A DNA stretch of 64,000 nt from Litorimonas sp964511495 (GTDB lineage: Bacteria; Pseudomonadota; Alphaproteobacteria; Caulobacterales; Maricaulaceae). Position 1 is the first letter of the stretch, and each line of letters begins with the position of its first letter. The stretch lies in NCBI GenBank assembly GCA_964511495.1, contig CAZEFT010000007.1:62001-126000 (forward strand), read 5' to 3'. The notes below the pieces were generated by a model, which saw nothing but the letters and a program-made list of their open reading frames with translations, ran no database searches and had not been told where the DNA came from. Shown piece by piece: positions 17,895-27,411 of the stretch. A program made the position numbers and the translations under genes.

Positions 17895-18899
17895 TCAACG
17901 CGAGACTGCGGCAGTTTTTTCTAAATAGGCCAGGCAGCGGGCTTCGGCTTTGCGTAGCCCTCTGATTTGTGCATCGGAGACAGCTTCCATTTTGAGCGCT
18001 TTCTCTTCGGGGTTCATTCGCGCAAGCTCAATGACTTGTGGGTGTATATAGCTGTTCCGGCAGATTGTCGGTGTGTTGTGAAGGGCAGAGGCTGCAGCTT
18101 CAGACAGTGTTTTAATTGTGGGCTTATCCGCTTTGGCGGCCGTCTTGAAGGCCGTGACGGTTCCGCGCCAGGTTCGGAATGTTTTAGCTGAAAAACCATC
18201 GCGCAAGTAATCATTCACATCCGAACTGTCGAGGGAGCAGAGATCATCTGTTTCGGATAGATATTGAAATAGTCTTTGTCCCGGCAATTCATCAATGCGG
18301 TGCAGAATATGGTTCAGCGTTTTATCAGATGTCGTGCAGCGCACACGCTTTCCGCCTTTAGCGGTAAAATCCAATGACAGCCTGTCATCCGAGAGCTTCA
18401 CGTGTTTGCGTCGTAACGTCGTGGCACCGTAGCTTCCATTTTCTTTGGCATAATATTGATTACCGACACGAATGGATGTGCGGTCAATAAGGCGGATTAA
18501 AGCGGCCGAGACAAATGTTTTATCGGGTGTTTCCCGCTTTAAATCCTGGCGTACGCGACGGCGCAGGGCGGGGAGGGCTTTGGCAAAATCAACCAAGTGA
18601 TCAAACTTCTTTTGGGCTCGAAATGCTGACCAAGCTTCGTGATAGCGATATTGTTTGCGACCGCGTTCATCAATGCCTGTGGCTTGGAGGTGACCATGTT
18701 CATCCGCGCATATCCACACATCCCGATAAGCAGGGGGCAGACCGAGTAAGTTTATACGCTCCAATGTCTTGGGATGTTTGACGACCTTCCCATTGGCGTG
18801 ACGGTAGGTGTAAGACGACCCATTCTGCCCTTTTTTCTCACGGGAAATTCCCGGCTCGCGATCCGAGCTGTGCCGTAAGAGGGTGGGCATGTGAGACAT
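17895..18899 (-). CDS. DNA topoisomerase IB (poxvirus-like)
   Basis: 334 residues, a bacterial type IB topoisomerase that relaxes supercoils by nicking and resealing one strand through a 3'-phosphotyrosine. An N-terminal DNA-binding domain with GLPPAYRDVWIC and RKQYRYHEAW precedes the catalytic domain. Active-site elements include RLIDRTSIRVGN, the KGGKRV hairpin lysine region, FRTWRGTV and the catalytic tyrosine in CRNSYIHP (Tyr 284). The enzyme is scattered among bacteria and dispensable where tested. ATG 18890 is an alternative start three codons on. Confidence 0.93.
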   Translation of the reverse strand: MSHMPTLLRHSSDREPGISREKKGQNGSSYTYRHANGKVVKHPKTLERINLLGLPPAYRDVWICADEHGHLQATGIDERGRKQYRYHEAWSAFRAQKKFDHLVDFAKALPALRRRVRQDLKRETPDKTFVSAALIRLIDRTSIRVGNQYYAKENGSYGATTLRRKHVKLSDDRLSLDFTAKGGKRVRCTTSDKTLNHILHRIDELPGQRLFQYLSETDDLCSLDSSDVNDYLRDGFSAKTFRTWRGTVTAFKTAAKADKPTIKTLSEAAASALHNTPTICRNSYIHPQVIELARMNPEEKALKMEAVSDAQIRGLRKAEARCLAYLEKTAAVSR

Positions 18900-18964
18900 G
18901 TCCTAAATACGGCTCATAAGCCCGCATCGTTCCCTTAAACTTATCGTGCACTCATTGGCGGCTC

Positions 18965-20458
18965 TTAAGGCGCTGTATTTAAAGCCTTCTCCAAATGTAT
19001 TTCCGCCATGCGACGGTTTGACCGTGCATCGGACCAGACGGTTGCTCTTTGAAAGACGGGAAGGGCGTCTTCATACTCTCCCGCTTCCAGTAATAATTGG
19101 GCGATAGGTAGGTTATGGTCGATAAAACTTCGCCCGCGATAATAATAGAGAACCTCTGTCGCTGAGGCTTTGGCCTGTGCGTTGAGTTTCTGCCCGGAAT
19201 AGAAAAAGCTCATCACATAATCATAATGGGCTTGAACATTTTGCGGATTGGCTTTCATTGCATTAATGAGATCTTTTCGCGCTTTTTTCAACTGAGCTTC
19301 ACTGCTGTTCAAACCGGTGTCTTTAAAGGTGTGAACCCCGATATGTCCGGCAATATGCAAAACGCGGGGATCATCCGGGGCGGCCGCCAAAGCTGTTTTC
19401 GCATAGGTTTTAGCGGAGTCTTCTTTTTCCAAACCAAGAGCGACAAGAGCTTGCGACGCCGCTATTTGCGCCTTTGGGCCGTCTTCTGCGAGAGATTTTT
19501 GGTAATATGTTTCAGCGCGTTCATAGGCTTGCTTATTGCGTCCATAACGGCGAATGGCTTCAGCGAAATGGAAATAGCGTTCTCCTTTGGACAGACGACG
19601 GGTCGTCACAGCTTCGGGCGCATAACCTTCGTCCAATTTGACCCGCAGAGACATATAGCGGTTATCTTTATAGTATTTTTTTAAAAGCGTTTCGAACTCT
19701 GCGGGGCTCATCCCGAAGGCCTTGTCAAAAGCTTGCGCTGGCCGGAATTCCGAATTGATAAGTGAGATATATTTGACGAGTTTGTCCGTCATTTCGGGAT
19801 GTGATTGGATATAATGTGTCGCGAGCCAAGCCTGCGCATAAAATTGGTCTATCGCGGCGGAATTCCCGCCGCCATTGCGCCAAGGATAGGCTCTCACCGA
19901 ATTTACAATGAGGGAGGTATCAAGCCATTGTCTTCGGCTCAGCGCGAAAGACCGATATTTATTCGGAAGGCCGATTTTGATGAGCTTGCTGTTACTGGCA
20001 TCAAAGGTCGACAGATATTCCGCCATGCCCTCATTATACCATTGGGGGTATATCCCACCGCTATACATATTGATGAGATGATGCGTATATTCGTGATAGG
20101 CCGTGTTACGCGCAGGGCTGTTTTTACGAAAACCGCCTTTAACGCTGATAATAAAAACCGGGCCTTCGGAAGAGGATGTGTAAATCCCACTGGCCCACTC
20201 ATTGCCCGTTATATCTTCAATGTCTTTGCTGTCTTCAACGGCGTAAACCCGCACGGGCATAAGCTCTGTTTCTGCTCCCCATTTAAAGAGGTTGAAGATT
20301 GTCGATCGATATTCTTCTAACTCGCTGACAATGAGTTTCGCGCGTTTTTCGGAAACATCTCCAACAAAAATGAAATTCTCTGATTTGGCTTCTGTCCAAG
20401 CGGCGCTGACAGGCACTGCGCCGATAAACCAAAGGCACAGAATAAATAAAAAACGCAT
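18965..20458 (-). CDS. DUF1570-type putative metallopeptidase with TPR-like C-terminus
   Basis: 497 residues. A signal peptide (FLFILCLWFIGAVPVSAA) leads to a domain with a zinc-peptidase HEYTH motif at 122-126 and a downstream NEGMAEY (142-148) that offers the third ligand, as in gluzincins and DUF1570. The C-terminal half is made of helical TPR-like repeats (AQIAASQALVALGLEKEDSAK, PDDPRVLHIAGHIG, NAQAKASATEVLYYY). It should be periplasmic. The ATG at 20458 is chosen over an upstream in-frame TTG because AGGAAAG lies just before it. Substrate unknown. Confidence 0.82.
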   Translation of the reverse strand: MRFLFILCLWFIGAVPVSAAWTEAKSENFIFVGDVSEKRAKLIVSELEEYRSTIFNLFKWGAETELMPVRVYAVEDSKDIEDITGNEWASGIYTSSSEGPVFIISVKGGFRKNSPARNTAYHEYTHHLINMYSGGIYPQWYNEGMAEYLSTFDASNSKLIKIGLPNKYRSFALSRRQWLDTSLIVNSVRAYPWRNGGGNSAAIDQFYAQAWLATHYIQSHPEMTDKLVKYISLINSEFRPAQAFDKAFGMSPAEFETLLKKYYKDNRYMSLRVKLDEGYAPEAVTTRRLSKGERYFHFAEAIRRYGRNKQAYERAETYYQKSLAEDGPKAQIAASQALVALGLEKEDSAKTYAKTALAAAPDDPRVLHIAGHIGVHTFKDTGLNSSEAQLKKARKDLINAMKANPQNVQAHYDYVMSFFYSGQKLNAQAKASATEVLYYYRGRSFIDHNLPIAQLLLEAGEYEDALPVFQRATVWSDARSNRRMAEIHLEKALNTAP

Positions 20459-20582
20459 AACTTTCCTCGGCAAATCCCTCTATGAGTGTTTTTATCAAAT
20501 GGCATCTATGAGTTGTCAAGCTAGGCCATGGGTTCAAATTGACTGTCTTGTGACACGCCATGTTTTGTTTTAGCGGTGTTGA

Positions 20583-21752
20583 GTGAACGAAACGACTATA
20601 AATCTTTTAAACTGGCGGTCTGTTGTGTTGATCATGACTGTCCTGCCATTGTTGATTTGTGCGGTCATGCTCATATTCCAAAAATCTGAAAAAGCATCCG
20701 CGCGCTATCTGGGGGCCTTTTTTATTGTTATCGCTTTGGGTATGGGACCGCAAATTATTGGATTTGCGGGGTTCTACGAACGTTGGCCCGGCCTGACATT
20801 TTTTCCCTTGTTTTTTATGACGTTGTGGCTTGGCCCATTACTCTATTTTCATGCTTTCCGACTCATGCGGAATGACCCTGCCGGGTGGAGATGGGCTTTA
20901 TTCTTACCGGCTGGTGTTCAACTTGTTTATTATATGGCCGCTTTCTTTTTAATCGGCGAAGGGTGGCAAGATTATCAAGCGAAATGGGCTTTCAATAATA
21001 CGGTGCATGCGCCTTATATTTTAAAAGTGCAAAGCCTGACATCCATGGCACTATTTATCTTCGCCCTTATCGCCTGTTTTCGAATGATAAAACGGTATCG
21101 TCACTATTTGGAGCACACCCAATCCCAAGCTTTGGATTTTGATCCGAAATGGTTACGCTTCATGCTGCTCGGTCTTGGCGTGGCGCTTGTACTCTATGTC
21201 GCGGCAGAGCTTTATGCCTTGTGGCGCCCTCAAAACTATAGAGGCAGTTTTTACATTCTCGTTCTAATCTTATTCGTCTGCGTTTGGTTGGGGCTCAATG
21301 CGGTATTCCGTTTGTCCAAACCCTTTCCCAAAATGCCAAAACCAGTGTGGGAACAAGACAATGATAAAGTTTTAGACAAGGAACCGGTGGATCAAAACAC
21401 CGAAGACGAGCAAGCTTCTCTGGCAGAAACGCTGCGTCAGCGCATCACAGAGGAAAAATGGTATCTGGAGCCGCAATTCAGCATTCGAGATTTAGCTGCG
21501 CGTATTGGTACAAATGAGAGTTATATCTCTCGGGCTCTTAACCAAGGTCTTGGACAGAGTTTCAATCGATTTATAAATGGCTTACGTGTCTCCTATGCGC
21601 AAAACTTGATTCAACAAAAAGACATTGCGATGATTACCGTGGCTTATGAAAGCGGATTTAATTCCAAAGCGACCTTCAACCGTGTGTTTCGTGATATATG
21701 CGGTCAAACACCCTCCGCCTTCAAGAAGTCTCAAAATCCGTCAATGTCGTAA
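20583..21752 (+). CDS. Membrane-anchored AraC family transcriptional regulator
   Basis: 389 residues. The first 245 carry about seven membrane helices (VVLIMTVLPLLICAVMLIF, GAFFIVIALGMGPQIIGF, TFFPLFFMTLWLGPLLYF and others). After a charged linker comes a C-terminal AraC/HTH_18 DNA-binding domain (about 290-385), with FSIRDLAARIGTNESYISRALNQ and VAYESGFNSKATFNRVFRDICGQTPSAF as its two helix-turn-helix units. The start is a GTG at 20583. A regulator fixed in the inner membrane would sense an extracytoplasmic or membrane signal and bind DNA directly. It stands immediately before a same-strand S41 peptidase gene, with phased repeats between, suggesting that gene is its target. Confidence 0.88.
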   Translation: MNETTINLLNWRSVVLIMTVLPLLICAVMLIFQKSEKASARYLGAFFIVIALGMGPQIIGFAGFYERWPGLTFFPLFFMTLWLGPLLYFHAFRLMRNDPAGWRWALFLPAGVQLVYYMAAFFLIGEGWQDYQAKWAFNNTVHAPYILKVQSLTSMALFIFALIACFRMIKRYRHYLEHTQSQALDFDPKWLRFMLLGLGVALVLYVAAELYALWRPQNYRGSFYILVLILFVCVWLGLNAVFRLSKPFPKMPKPVWEQDNDKVLDKEPVDQNTEDEQASLAETLRQRITEEKWYLEPQFSIRDLAARIGTNESYISRALNQGLGQSFNRFINGLRVSYAQNLIQQKDIAMITVAYESGFNSKATFNRVFRDICGQTPSAFKKSQNPSMS

Positions 21753-21782
21753 TTTCCGTATAAGACGTCTCATTTTCCGTAT
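21753..21782 (+). promoter_or_regulatory. Two direct repeats phased at 21 bp, candidate AraC-family operator
   Basis: The 9-base word TTTCCGTAT occurs at 21753-21761 and again at 21774-21782, an offset of exactly 21 bases or two helical turns. It begins right after the stop codon of the AraC-type regulator and lies about 75 bases upstream of the S41 peptidase start. AraC-family proteins typically bind direct repeats spaced about 21 bp, so this is a plausible activator site. The match is visible in the sequence; the function is inference. Confidence 0.5.
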
Positions 21783-21857
21783 TGGGGCGAAACCATAAAA
21801 AGCCACCCTTAGAACATCTCCATAGCCGCTAACACAAAGCAACATTTGGAGTTTTAC

Positions 21858-23345
21858 ATGAAACTGTTTTCTACAACATTACTGGCCTCAACCTTGATGA
21901 TGGTCACAACCCCTCTTCAAGCCCAAGATAAATCTGATCCTAAGACCGCTGAAACACGCTTAAGTGCGGGGCAAATTGAGCGGGATATTAATCTTGCCGA
22001 GGACGCCTTTTCCCGTGTTCATCCCGGTTATGATCGCTTTATCGCAAAAAGTGAATTGGATGCGGCATGGGAAGCCATCAGGCAGAAAGGGGCGGCCGGA
22101 TTATCTTTGGGAGAGCTATATCTTGATGTTTCTGAAACGCTGGCAAAAATCAGATGTGATCATACTAAAGCCGAATTGCCTCGCGATTTGAAAAAATCAA
22201 GAAAGATAGCTTCCCTTTATCTTCCTTTTGAGTGGACAATGATCGGCGACCGCGCAGTTGTCACGAAAAGTGGAACGGCAGAGACTGTCTCCGCTGGCGA
22301 TGAAATCCTCTCAATTGACGGACGCAGTATCAAAGAGCTGCAATCGATGCTTCACAAATATATTCCTGTAGATGGATTTAATGACCACACTAAGAATGTC
22401 ATGATGACGGAGTCATTTGAACATATGGGCGGTGCGGTAGATCATTTCGGTGGTCTCCTTTTCAATCCTGATGCGACGGCCAAACTCTTGATCAAAACGC
22501 AGCAGGGCGACACCAAAACGGTATCTGTTCAACGGGTCGGGCATATGGCGCGCCGACAGTCTCTGCCTTCATCCTCTGCGCGTGACTTTGCGGATGCCAT
22601 CACATTCAAGACATTGGAGAATAATGCGGCCTATTTAAAAATTGACACATTTGTAAATTACCGCAATCCGGTTGACCCTGCTGAAAAACTTGATCCGATT
22701 TTCAAACAGTTAAAAAAAGAGGGGCAGACTAGCCTTATTTTGGATCTGCGTAAAAATGGTGGTGGTTCAACTGATGTCACTTTGCAATTTTTCTCCTATT
22801 TCACGCCTGAAAAACGGGCCATTCGAAAAGCTGCCGTGATGAAGACACGAGACCACACCGGTTTGGAACCCTATATCAACACATGGGAAAAGCGGGCTGT
22901 GAACCCTCCGCGTTTCGGCTTCAAGAAAACAGAGTTTGGACAATATAGCTTACGGGCGATGTTTTCTGATGATTTGAAAAAAGTGAAACCGTCACCTTAT
23001 AGATTTGAGGGTGATCTTATCATTTTAACCAGCCGGGGTAATTCTTCAGGCAGTACAAATTTCATGGCGAATGTGAAGGCGGCGCGCACGGTAACTTTGG
23101 TCGGTGAAAAAACGGGCGGGAATCCAGAAGGCCCAACAGCCGGAACTCTGTTCTTCCTTACACTTCCGGAAAGCGGCATCACAATGCGCCTGCCGGTTAT
23201 CCGTTTTCACAATAATGTCGACGATGTCAAAATCGGTCACGGTCTGAGCCCGGACATTCCTGCGCCAACCGAGATTGAAGATGTCCAGTCCGGACGCGAT
23301 GTTGCTTATGATGCCGCGCTGAAGCTTATTGCGGGTTCCAAATGA
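21858..23345 (+). CDS. S41 family peptidase (C-terminal processing-like), secreted
   Basis: 495 residues with a signal peptide (STTLLASTLMMVTTPLQAQ). A helical N-terminal region (about 30-130) is followed by a PDZ-like part (VSAGDEILSIDGRSIKEL) and the S41 protease core. The core has LILDLRKNGGGS, the probable nucleophile in LTSRGNSSGSTNF and GEKTGGNPEG with the general-base lysine. S41 enzymes cleave C-terminal regions of periplasmic or secreted proteins. The ATG at 21858 has GGAG 7 bases upstream, better than an in-frame TTG at 21846. It follows the membrane AraC regulator and is probably under its control. Confidence 0.87.
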   Translation: MKLFSTTLLASTLMMVTTPLQAQDKSDPKTAETRLSAGQIERDINLAEDAFSRVHPGYDRFIAKSELDAAWEAIRQKGAAGLSLGELYLDVSETLAKIRCDHTKAELPRDLKKSRKIASLYLPFEWTMIGDRAVVTKSGTAETVSAGDEILSIDGRSIKELQSMLHKYIPVDGFNDHTKNVMMTESFEHMGGAVDHFGGLLFNPDATAKLLIKTQQGDTKTVSVQRVGHMARRQSLPSSSARDFADAITFKTLENNAAYLKIDTFVNYRNPVDPAEKLDPIFKQLKKEGQTSLILDLRKNGGGSTDVTLQFFSYFTPEKRAIRKAAVMKTRDHTGLEPYINTWEKRAVNPPRFGFKKTEFGQYSLRAMFSDDLKKVKPSPYRFEGDLIILTSRGNSSGSTNFMANVKAARTVTLVGEKTGGNPEGPTAGTLFFLTLPESGITMRLPVIRFHNNVDDVKIGHGLSPDIPAPTEIEDVQSGRDVAYDAALKLIAGSK

Positions 23346-23399
23346 TAAGACGTTAGGTCCAAGTAAGGTTATAAATTATGAGTTTCATTATATTTCAAT

Positions 23400-23426
23400 G
23401 GCGGGGTTCTCCCCGCCCTTATTTTT
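23400..23426 (+). terminator. Rho-independent terminator after the S41 peptidase gene
   Basis: A perfect 7-bp GC stem (GGCGGGG at 23400-23406 with CCCCGCC at 23411-23417) closes a TTCT loop and is followed by CTTATTTTT. It lies 55 bases after the S41 peptidase stop. Confidence 0.85.
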
Positions 23427-23514
23427 GGCGAATTGTCGGGTCTGGTCTGTCAGAATTTTTAAATTGAACCGTTCCGCTCCGCTCTTTAGATGAAGAGAAA
23501 AATTGGAGTTCAAA

Positions 23515-24276
23515 ATGTATTATGAAATGCCTCGCAGAATTTTAAAACCCGTTGCACTTATCATGATGAGTGTCATTTTTGCGGGAACGGTTTTGCAAGG
23601 GTGCCAGAATGCGTCTCAAGATTCGGTGGAAAAACATCCCCATCACACCAATAAACACGAGACGATGGAGCATGATGCAGCGCATGCTATGGATAGGCTT
23701 CCGATTGAAAACCGTTTGGCTTTTATGCGTGGCCATGTGGAGGCGGGATTGGCACTTTACCGCGCGGGGGAGCCGGATATGGCCGCCCCGCATCTATTAC
23801 ATCCCGTGTCGGAAACGCATCAGGCCGAGCGCAAAGGTTTGGATAGTTTGGGGTTTCAAGGTGAATTATTCGAGACCGTCTCAAAAGCTTTAGAGAGCGG
23901 CCAGCCTGCTTCAGAGATAGAACCTCAATTGCGGGCCGCCGAAGCCAATTTGAAATTGGTATCACAGAAAGCCGGTGGCGACCCGGTTTCAATTATTAGG
24001 TTCTTAATGGAAACGGTCATCGCAGAATATAGCGTTGCTATCACGGATAACCGCGTGAGCGATCCGGGCGAATATCAAGACGCCTATGGCTTTACGATTG
24101 TGGCAATGGAGCAAGCCGCGACATTAAAGAGCCCGCACAAAGAAACGACCTTGGCCGCGTTAAACACATTGCTTGGTTTCTGGCCGGAAAGCGCCCCTAT
24201 ACCGCCGCAAAATCCCAAATCCATTGACGCCGTTACTGCGCAAGTAGAGACTGTCCTTTCGGTTCTGCCCCAGTAA
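23515..24276 (+). CDS. Hypothetical lipoprotein with His-rich N-terminus
   Basis: 253 residues; I do not recognise a named family. The N-terminal signal sequence (ILKPVALIMMSVIFAGTVLQGC) ends in a lipobox LQGC and is followed by Gln, so a lipidated, probably outer-membrane-facing protein is expected. The next 40 residues are rich in His (HPHHTNKHE, EHDAAHAMD), which could bind metal. The rest is alpha-helical with RLAFMRGHVEAGLALYRAGEPDMAAPHLLHP, which reads like a helical-repeat or imelysin-like segment. ATG 23515 is used because GGAG lies 6 bases upstream. It stands alone between a terminator and a convergent gene. Confidence 0.72.
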   Translation: MYYEMPRRILKPVALIMMSVIFAGTVLQGCQNASQDSVEKHPHHTNKHETMEHDAAHAMDRLPIENRLAFMRGHVEAGLALYRAGEPDMAAPHLLHPVSETHQAERKGLDSLGFQGELFETVSKALESGQPASEIEPQLRAAEANLKLVSQKAGGDPVSIIRFLMETVIAEYSVAITDNRVSDPGEYQDAYGFTIVAMEQAATLKSPHKETTLAALNTLLGFWPESAPIPPQNPKSIDAVTAQVETVLSVLPQ

Positions 24277-24306
24277 TATCGCGGTTGAAGCGCGTTTAGA
24301 GGCGCA

Positions 24307-25938
24307 CTAGAGCCGCTGCTCCCAATCCTCTTTAATCATATCGGCCCCTTTTTCAGCAATCATGATTGAGGGTGCATTGGTGTTGCCGGAAATAATTTGC
24401 GGCATGATTGACGCATCAATCACTCGCAAACCGGATAGGCCATGCACGCGCAAGCGGTCGTCAACGACGGCCATGTCATCATGCCCCATTTTGCAGGTGC
24501 CGACGGGGTGATACACTGTTTCTGATTGCGCGCGAATATCAGCTTTTAAAACGGTTTCGTCCTCGGCATCACAATCATAAAACGGTTTGCCGCGCACGGC
24601 ATCCCAAGCTGGTGCCCGCATAATTTGTTGGCCGAGCCTCGCGCCTTTATAAAGCGTGTCCATATCCCGCTCATCCGAGAGATAGGCTGGGTCTATCAAG
24701 GGCGCGGCTTTCGGGTCATCAGAAGCAAGCGTGACGCGCCCACGGCTATGAGGTCGTAAGATACAGACATGCAGCGTATAGCCATTACTGAAATGCAACT
24801 TCCGTCCATGGTCGTCCACGATACCACGTATCATGTGAAATTGTAGATCGGGGGAGCGGGCCTCTTTATCAGCATAAACGAAGCCGCCGGACTCGGCATA
24901 ATTGGTCGTCAAAACGCCTTTGCGCTCGCGACGATACTTCATAACTTCTTTCGGGAAGCGCGCAAATCCGCGCCACGAAACGCTGAAATTATCCTGAATA
25001 TCTCCGTCATAGGTCAGGGTGTAATCCAAATGGTCTTGTAGATTTTCGCCCACGCCGGGAAGGGTGTGCTCCACCTCGATATTATGCGGGAGCAGATTAT
25101 CGACCCCGCCAATTCCGGAAAGAAGCAAAAGTTGGGGGGAGCCAAAAGCGCCCGCTGATAAAATAACTTCCCTTTCGGCTGTAATCCTATGGCGTTTGCC
25201 TTTGACGCTGAGTGTGACGCCTTCGGCTCGTTTGTCTTCGAGGTTGATTTTTTCGACCAGTGCTTGGCTGATGATATGTAAATTAGGTCTGTCCATAACG
25301 GGGTCAAGAAAGGCGCGGGCTGTTGACCAACGCTCTCCGTTTTTCTGCGTGACCTCATAATAGCCAACGCCTTCTTGTTCCACGCCGTTGAAATCGGGAT
25401 TGCGTGTGATTTGTATTTGCTCGCACGCTTGGAAGAATATCTCATTGATAGAGCCGGGATCGGCGAGCGGGGCGACATTTAATTCACCGCCTTGGCCGTG
25501 ATAGGTGTCGGCCCCGATTTCACGGTGCTCCGACTTTTTGAAATAAGGCAAGACATCTTCATATCCCCAACCTTCATTGCCGAGCGCTGCCCACTGGTCA
25601 TAATCTTCTTTGTGACCACGAATATAAATCATGGCATTGGAGCCAGATGAGCCGCCCAACATTTTTCCGCGCGGTTGAAAACACTCCCGATTGTTCAACC
25701 CCTTTTGAGGGACTGTATTGAAAGCCCAGTTTCGTCCTTTTGTCAGCATGGTAATCAATCCCATACCAGGCACGGTGACTGAGAAATGCCGATGGGTTTT
25801 GCCCGCTTCAATCAGAAGGATGCTAACGGACGGGTCTTGGCTCAAACGATTGGCCAGAACACATCCGGCAGATCCCGCGCCGCAAATAATATAGTCATAT
25901 CGCTCGCGAAAAGCCTTCCCATTAAATGTCTTGGTCAT
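24307..25938 (-). CDS. GMC family FAD-dependent oxidoreductase (choline/alcohol dehydrogenase-like)
   Basis: 543 residues. The FAD-binding GxGxxG motif is YIICGAGSAGCVLANRL at the N-terminus; GMC signature 1 appears as GKMLGGSSGSNAMIYIRGH and signature 2 as GAFGSPQLLLLSGIG. The C-terminal active-site region has VYHPVGTCKMG with the catalytic His and SGNTNAPSIMIAEKGADMI. GMC enzymes oxidise alcohols, including choline and medium-chain alcohols (BetA, AlkJ). The gene follows an aldehyde dehydrogenase gene with 6 bases between, so the pair plausibly oxidises an alcohol to an acid. No choline transporter or betaine gene is present, so betA is not assigned. Confidence 0.91.
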   Translation of the reverse strand: MTKTFNGKAFRERYDYIICGAGSAGCVLANRLSQDPSVSILLIEAGKTHRHFSVTVPGMGLITMLTKGRNWAFNTVPQKGLNNRECFQPRGKMLGGSSGSNAMIYIRGHKEDYDQWAALGNEGWGYEDVLPYFKKSEHREIGADTYHGQGGELNVAPLADPGSINEIFFQACEQIQITRNPDFNGVEQEGVGYYEVTQKNGERWSTARAFLDPVMDRPNLHIISQALVEKINLEDKRAEGVTLSVKGKRHRITAEREVILSAGAFGSPQLLLLSGIGGVDNLLPHNIEVEHTLPGVGENLQDHLDYTLTYDGDIQDNFSVSWRGFARFPKEVMKYRRERKGVLTTNYAESGGFVYADKEARSPDLQFHMIRGIVDDHGRKLHFSNGYTLHVCILRPHSRGRVTLASDDPKAAPLIDPAYLSDERDMDTLYKGARLGQQIMRAPAWDAVRGKPFYDCDAEDETVLKADIRAQSETVYHPVGTCKMGHDDMAVVDDRLRVHGLSGLRVIDASIMPQIISGNTNAPSIMIAEKGADMIKEDWEQRL

Positions 25939-25944
25939 GATGAT

Positions 25945-27411
25945 TTAGAGAAACTTCTTCATCAGGCCGATCATTTTATGGGTCTTTTCCGTGTAGGGCG
26001 GGAAGAGCTGTTTGCCCTGACTGAAACGACTCTGGATAAAGACCCCTTTCATGTGAGAGAAACTCTTAAATCCTGCTTCACCGTGATAAGCCCCCATGCC
26101 GGAAGGGCCGACGCCGCCAAAAGGAATGTCTTCCTGTACGACATGCCATGCACATTCATTGATACTCACACCACCTGAATGGCTCGATTTAAGAACTTTT
26201 TCCCGTTTAGCCTTATCTTCGCCGAACCAGTACAGTGCGAGAGGGCGGTCATGATTTTGGACATAGTGCAGGCTCTCATCCAATGTTTCCGAGGCTACGA
26301 CAGGTAAGAGAGGGCCGAAAATCTCCTCCTGCATAATCTTCATATCAGGTGTCGTATCCGTTACGACCGTCAGCGGGACACGTCGTTCTTGTGCGAGTGT
26401 TTGTTTATCATCTTGCCCGGCTGTGCGCAGAGTGGCTCCTTTATTTTCAGCGTCCTCCAACAGATTTTGCAAACGGGCATAATGGGCATCCGCAATAATA
26501 GATGTGTAATCCTTATTGCCCGCAAATGTTGGATACATGGCTTCCGCCTGTTTAATAACAGCTTCAGAGAAGGCATTGATTTTGGACTGTGGCATTAGGA
26601 CATAATCAGGGGCCACACAGGTCTGCCCGGCATTTAACAGCTTGCTATTAACGAGGCGCGGTAAGGTCAGATCCAGATTGGCACTTTCATCAATAATGAC
26701 GGGGGATTTCCCGCCGAGTTCCAGAGTGACGGGGGTCAGATTTTTTGCCGCTGCTTGTGCCACAATGCGACCAACATTGGTCGAGCCGGTGAAAACTAAG
26801 TGATCAAAAGGGAGAGCAGAGAAAGCGCTCGCAATGTCTACACCGCCTATAGCGACATAAATTTCGTCCTCGGAAAATCCTTTGGCGATTACTTCTTTTA
26901 ATAAAGCGGACATATGTGGCGTATATTCGCTAGGTTTAATCATCGCGCGGTTACCGGCTCCCAGTGCGCCGATTAACGGCATAATGGCGAGCTGTAGAGG
27001 ATAATTCCAAGGGCTGATAATGCCGACTACGCCGAGCGGTTGCGGTATAATACGGTTGGAGGCCGGGAGGTATTGTAAAGCCGTAGGGGCTTTGCGCGTT
27101 TTCATCCATTTCGGCGTATGTTTTAACGCATGAGAAAACCCGCCTTTCATGACGAGGAACTCAGAAATGATTGTATCCTCTGCGGCACGATGGCCAAAAT
27201 CATCAGAAATCGCCGAGACAAAGGCGTCTTCATGGCTCATGATTAGGTCACGGAGTTTTTCCAAATTGGCCTTTCGTATTGTCCAATCCGGAAAAGGGTG
27301 CGCGTCAAAAGCTTTGCGCTGCGCGTCTCTGACACGGGCAATATTATCCGGCGTATCGGATTGCGTGTTTGATGCGTTCTTCGCTTTTGCGTCCGGATTA
27401 ATTCTGACCAT
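25945..27411 (-). CDS. Coniferyl-aldehyde dehydrogenase-like aldehyde dehydrogenase
   Basis: 488 residues of the NAD(P)+-dependent aldehyde dehydrogenase superfamily. It contains the conserved SPWNYP, KPSEYTP, FTGSTNVGR, the general base in LELGGKSP and the catalytic cysteine in NAGQTCVAPDYVL. The YVL after the cysteine, the relatively short length and the C-terminal hydrophobic tail match class 3/coniferyl aldehyde dehydrogenase types (CalB, FALDH-like) that act on aromatic or fatty aldehydes. It is upstream of and nearly contiguous with the GMC oxidoreductase. The aldehyde made by that enzyme is the likely substrate, but the identity of the compound is open. Confidence 0.88.
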   Translation of the reverse strand: MVRINPDAKAKNASNTQSDTPDNIARVRDAQRKAFDAHPFPDWTIRKANLEKLRDLIMSHEDAFVSAISDDFGHRAAEDTIISEFLVMKGGFSHALKHTPKWMKTRKAPTALQYLPASNRIIPQPLGVVGIISPWNYPLQLAIMPLIGALGAGNRAMIKPSEYTPHMSALLKEVIAKGFSEDEIYVAIGGVDIASAFSALPFDHLVFTGSTNVGRIVAQAAAKNLTPVTLELGGKSPVIIDESANLDLTLPRLVNSKLLNAGQTCVAPDYVLMPQSKINAFSEAVIKQAEAMYPTFAGNKDYTSIIADAHYARLQNLLEDAENKGATLRTAGQDDKQTLAQERRVPLTVVTDTTPDMKIMQEEIFGPLLPVVASETLDESLHYVQNHDRPLALYWFGEDKAKREKVLKSSHSGGVSINECAWHVVQEDIPFGGVGPSGMGAYHGEAGFKSFSHMKGVFIQSRFSQGKQLFPPYTEKTHKMIGLMKKFL

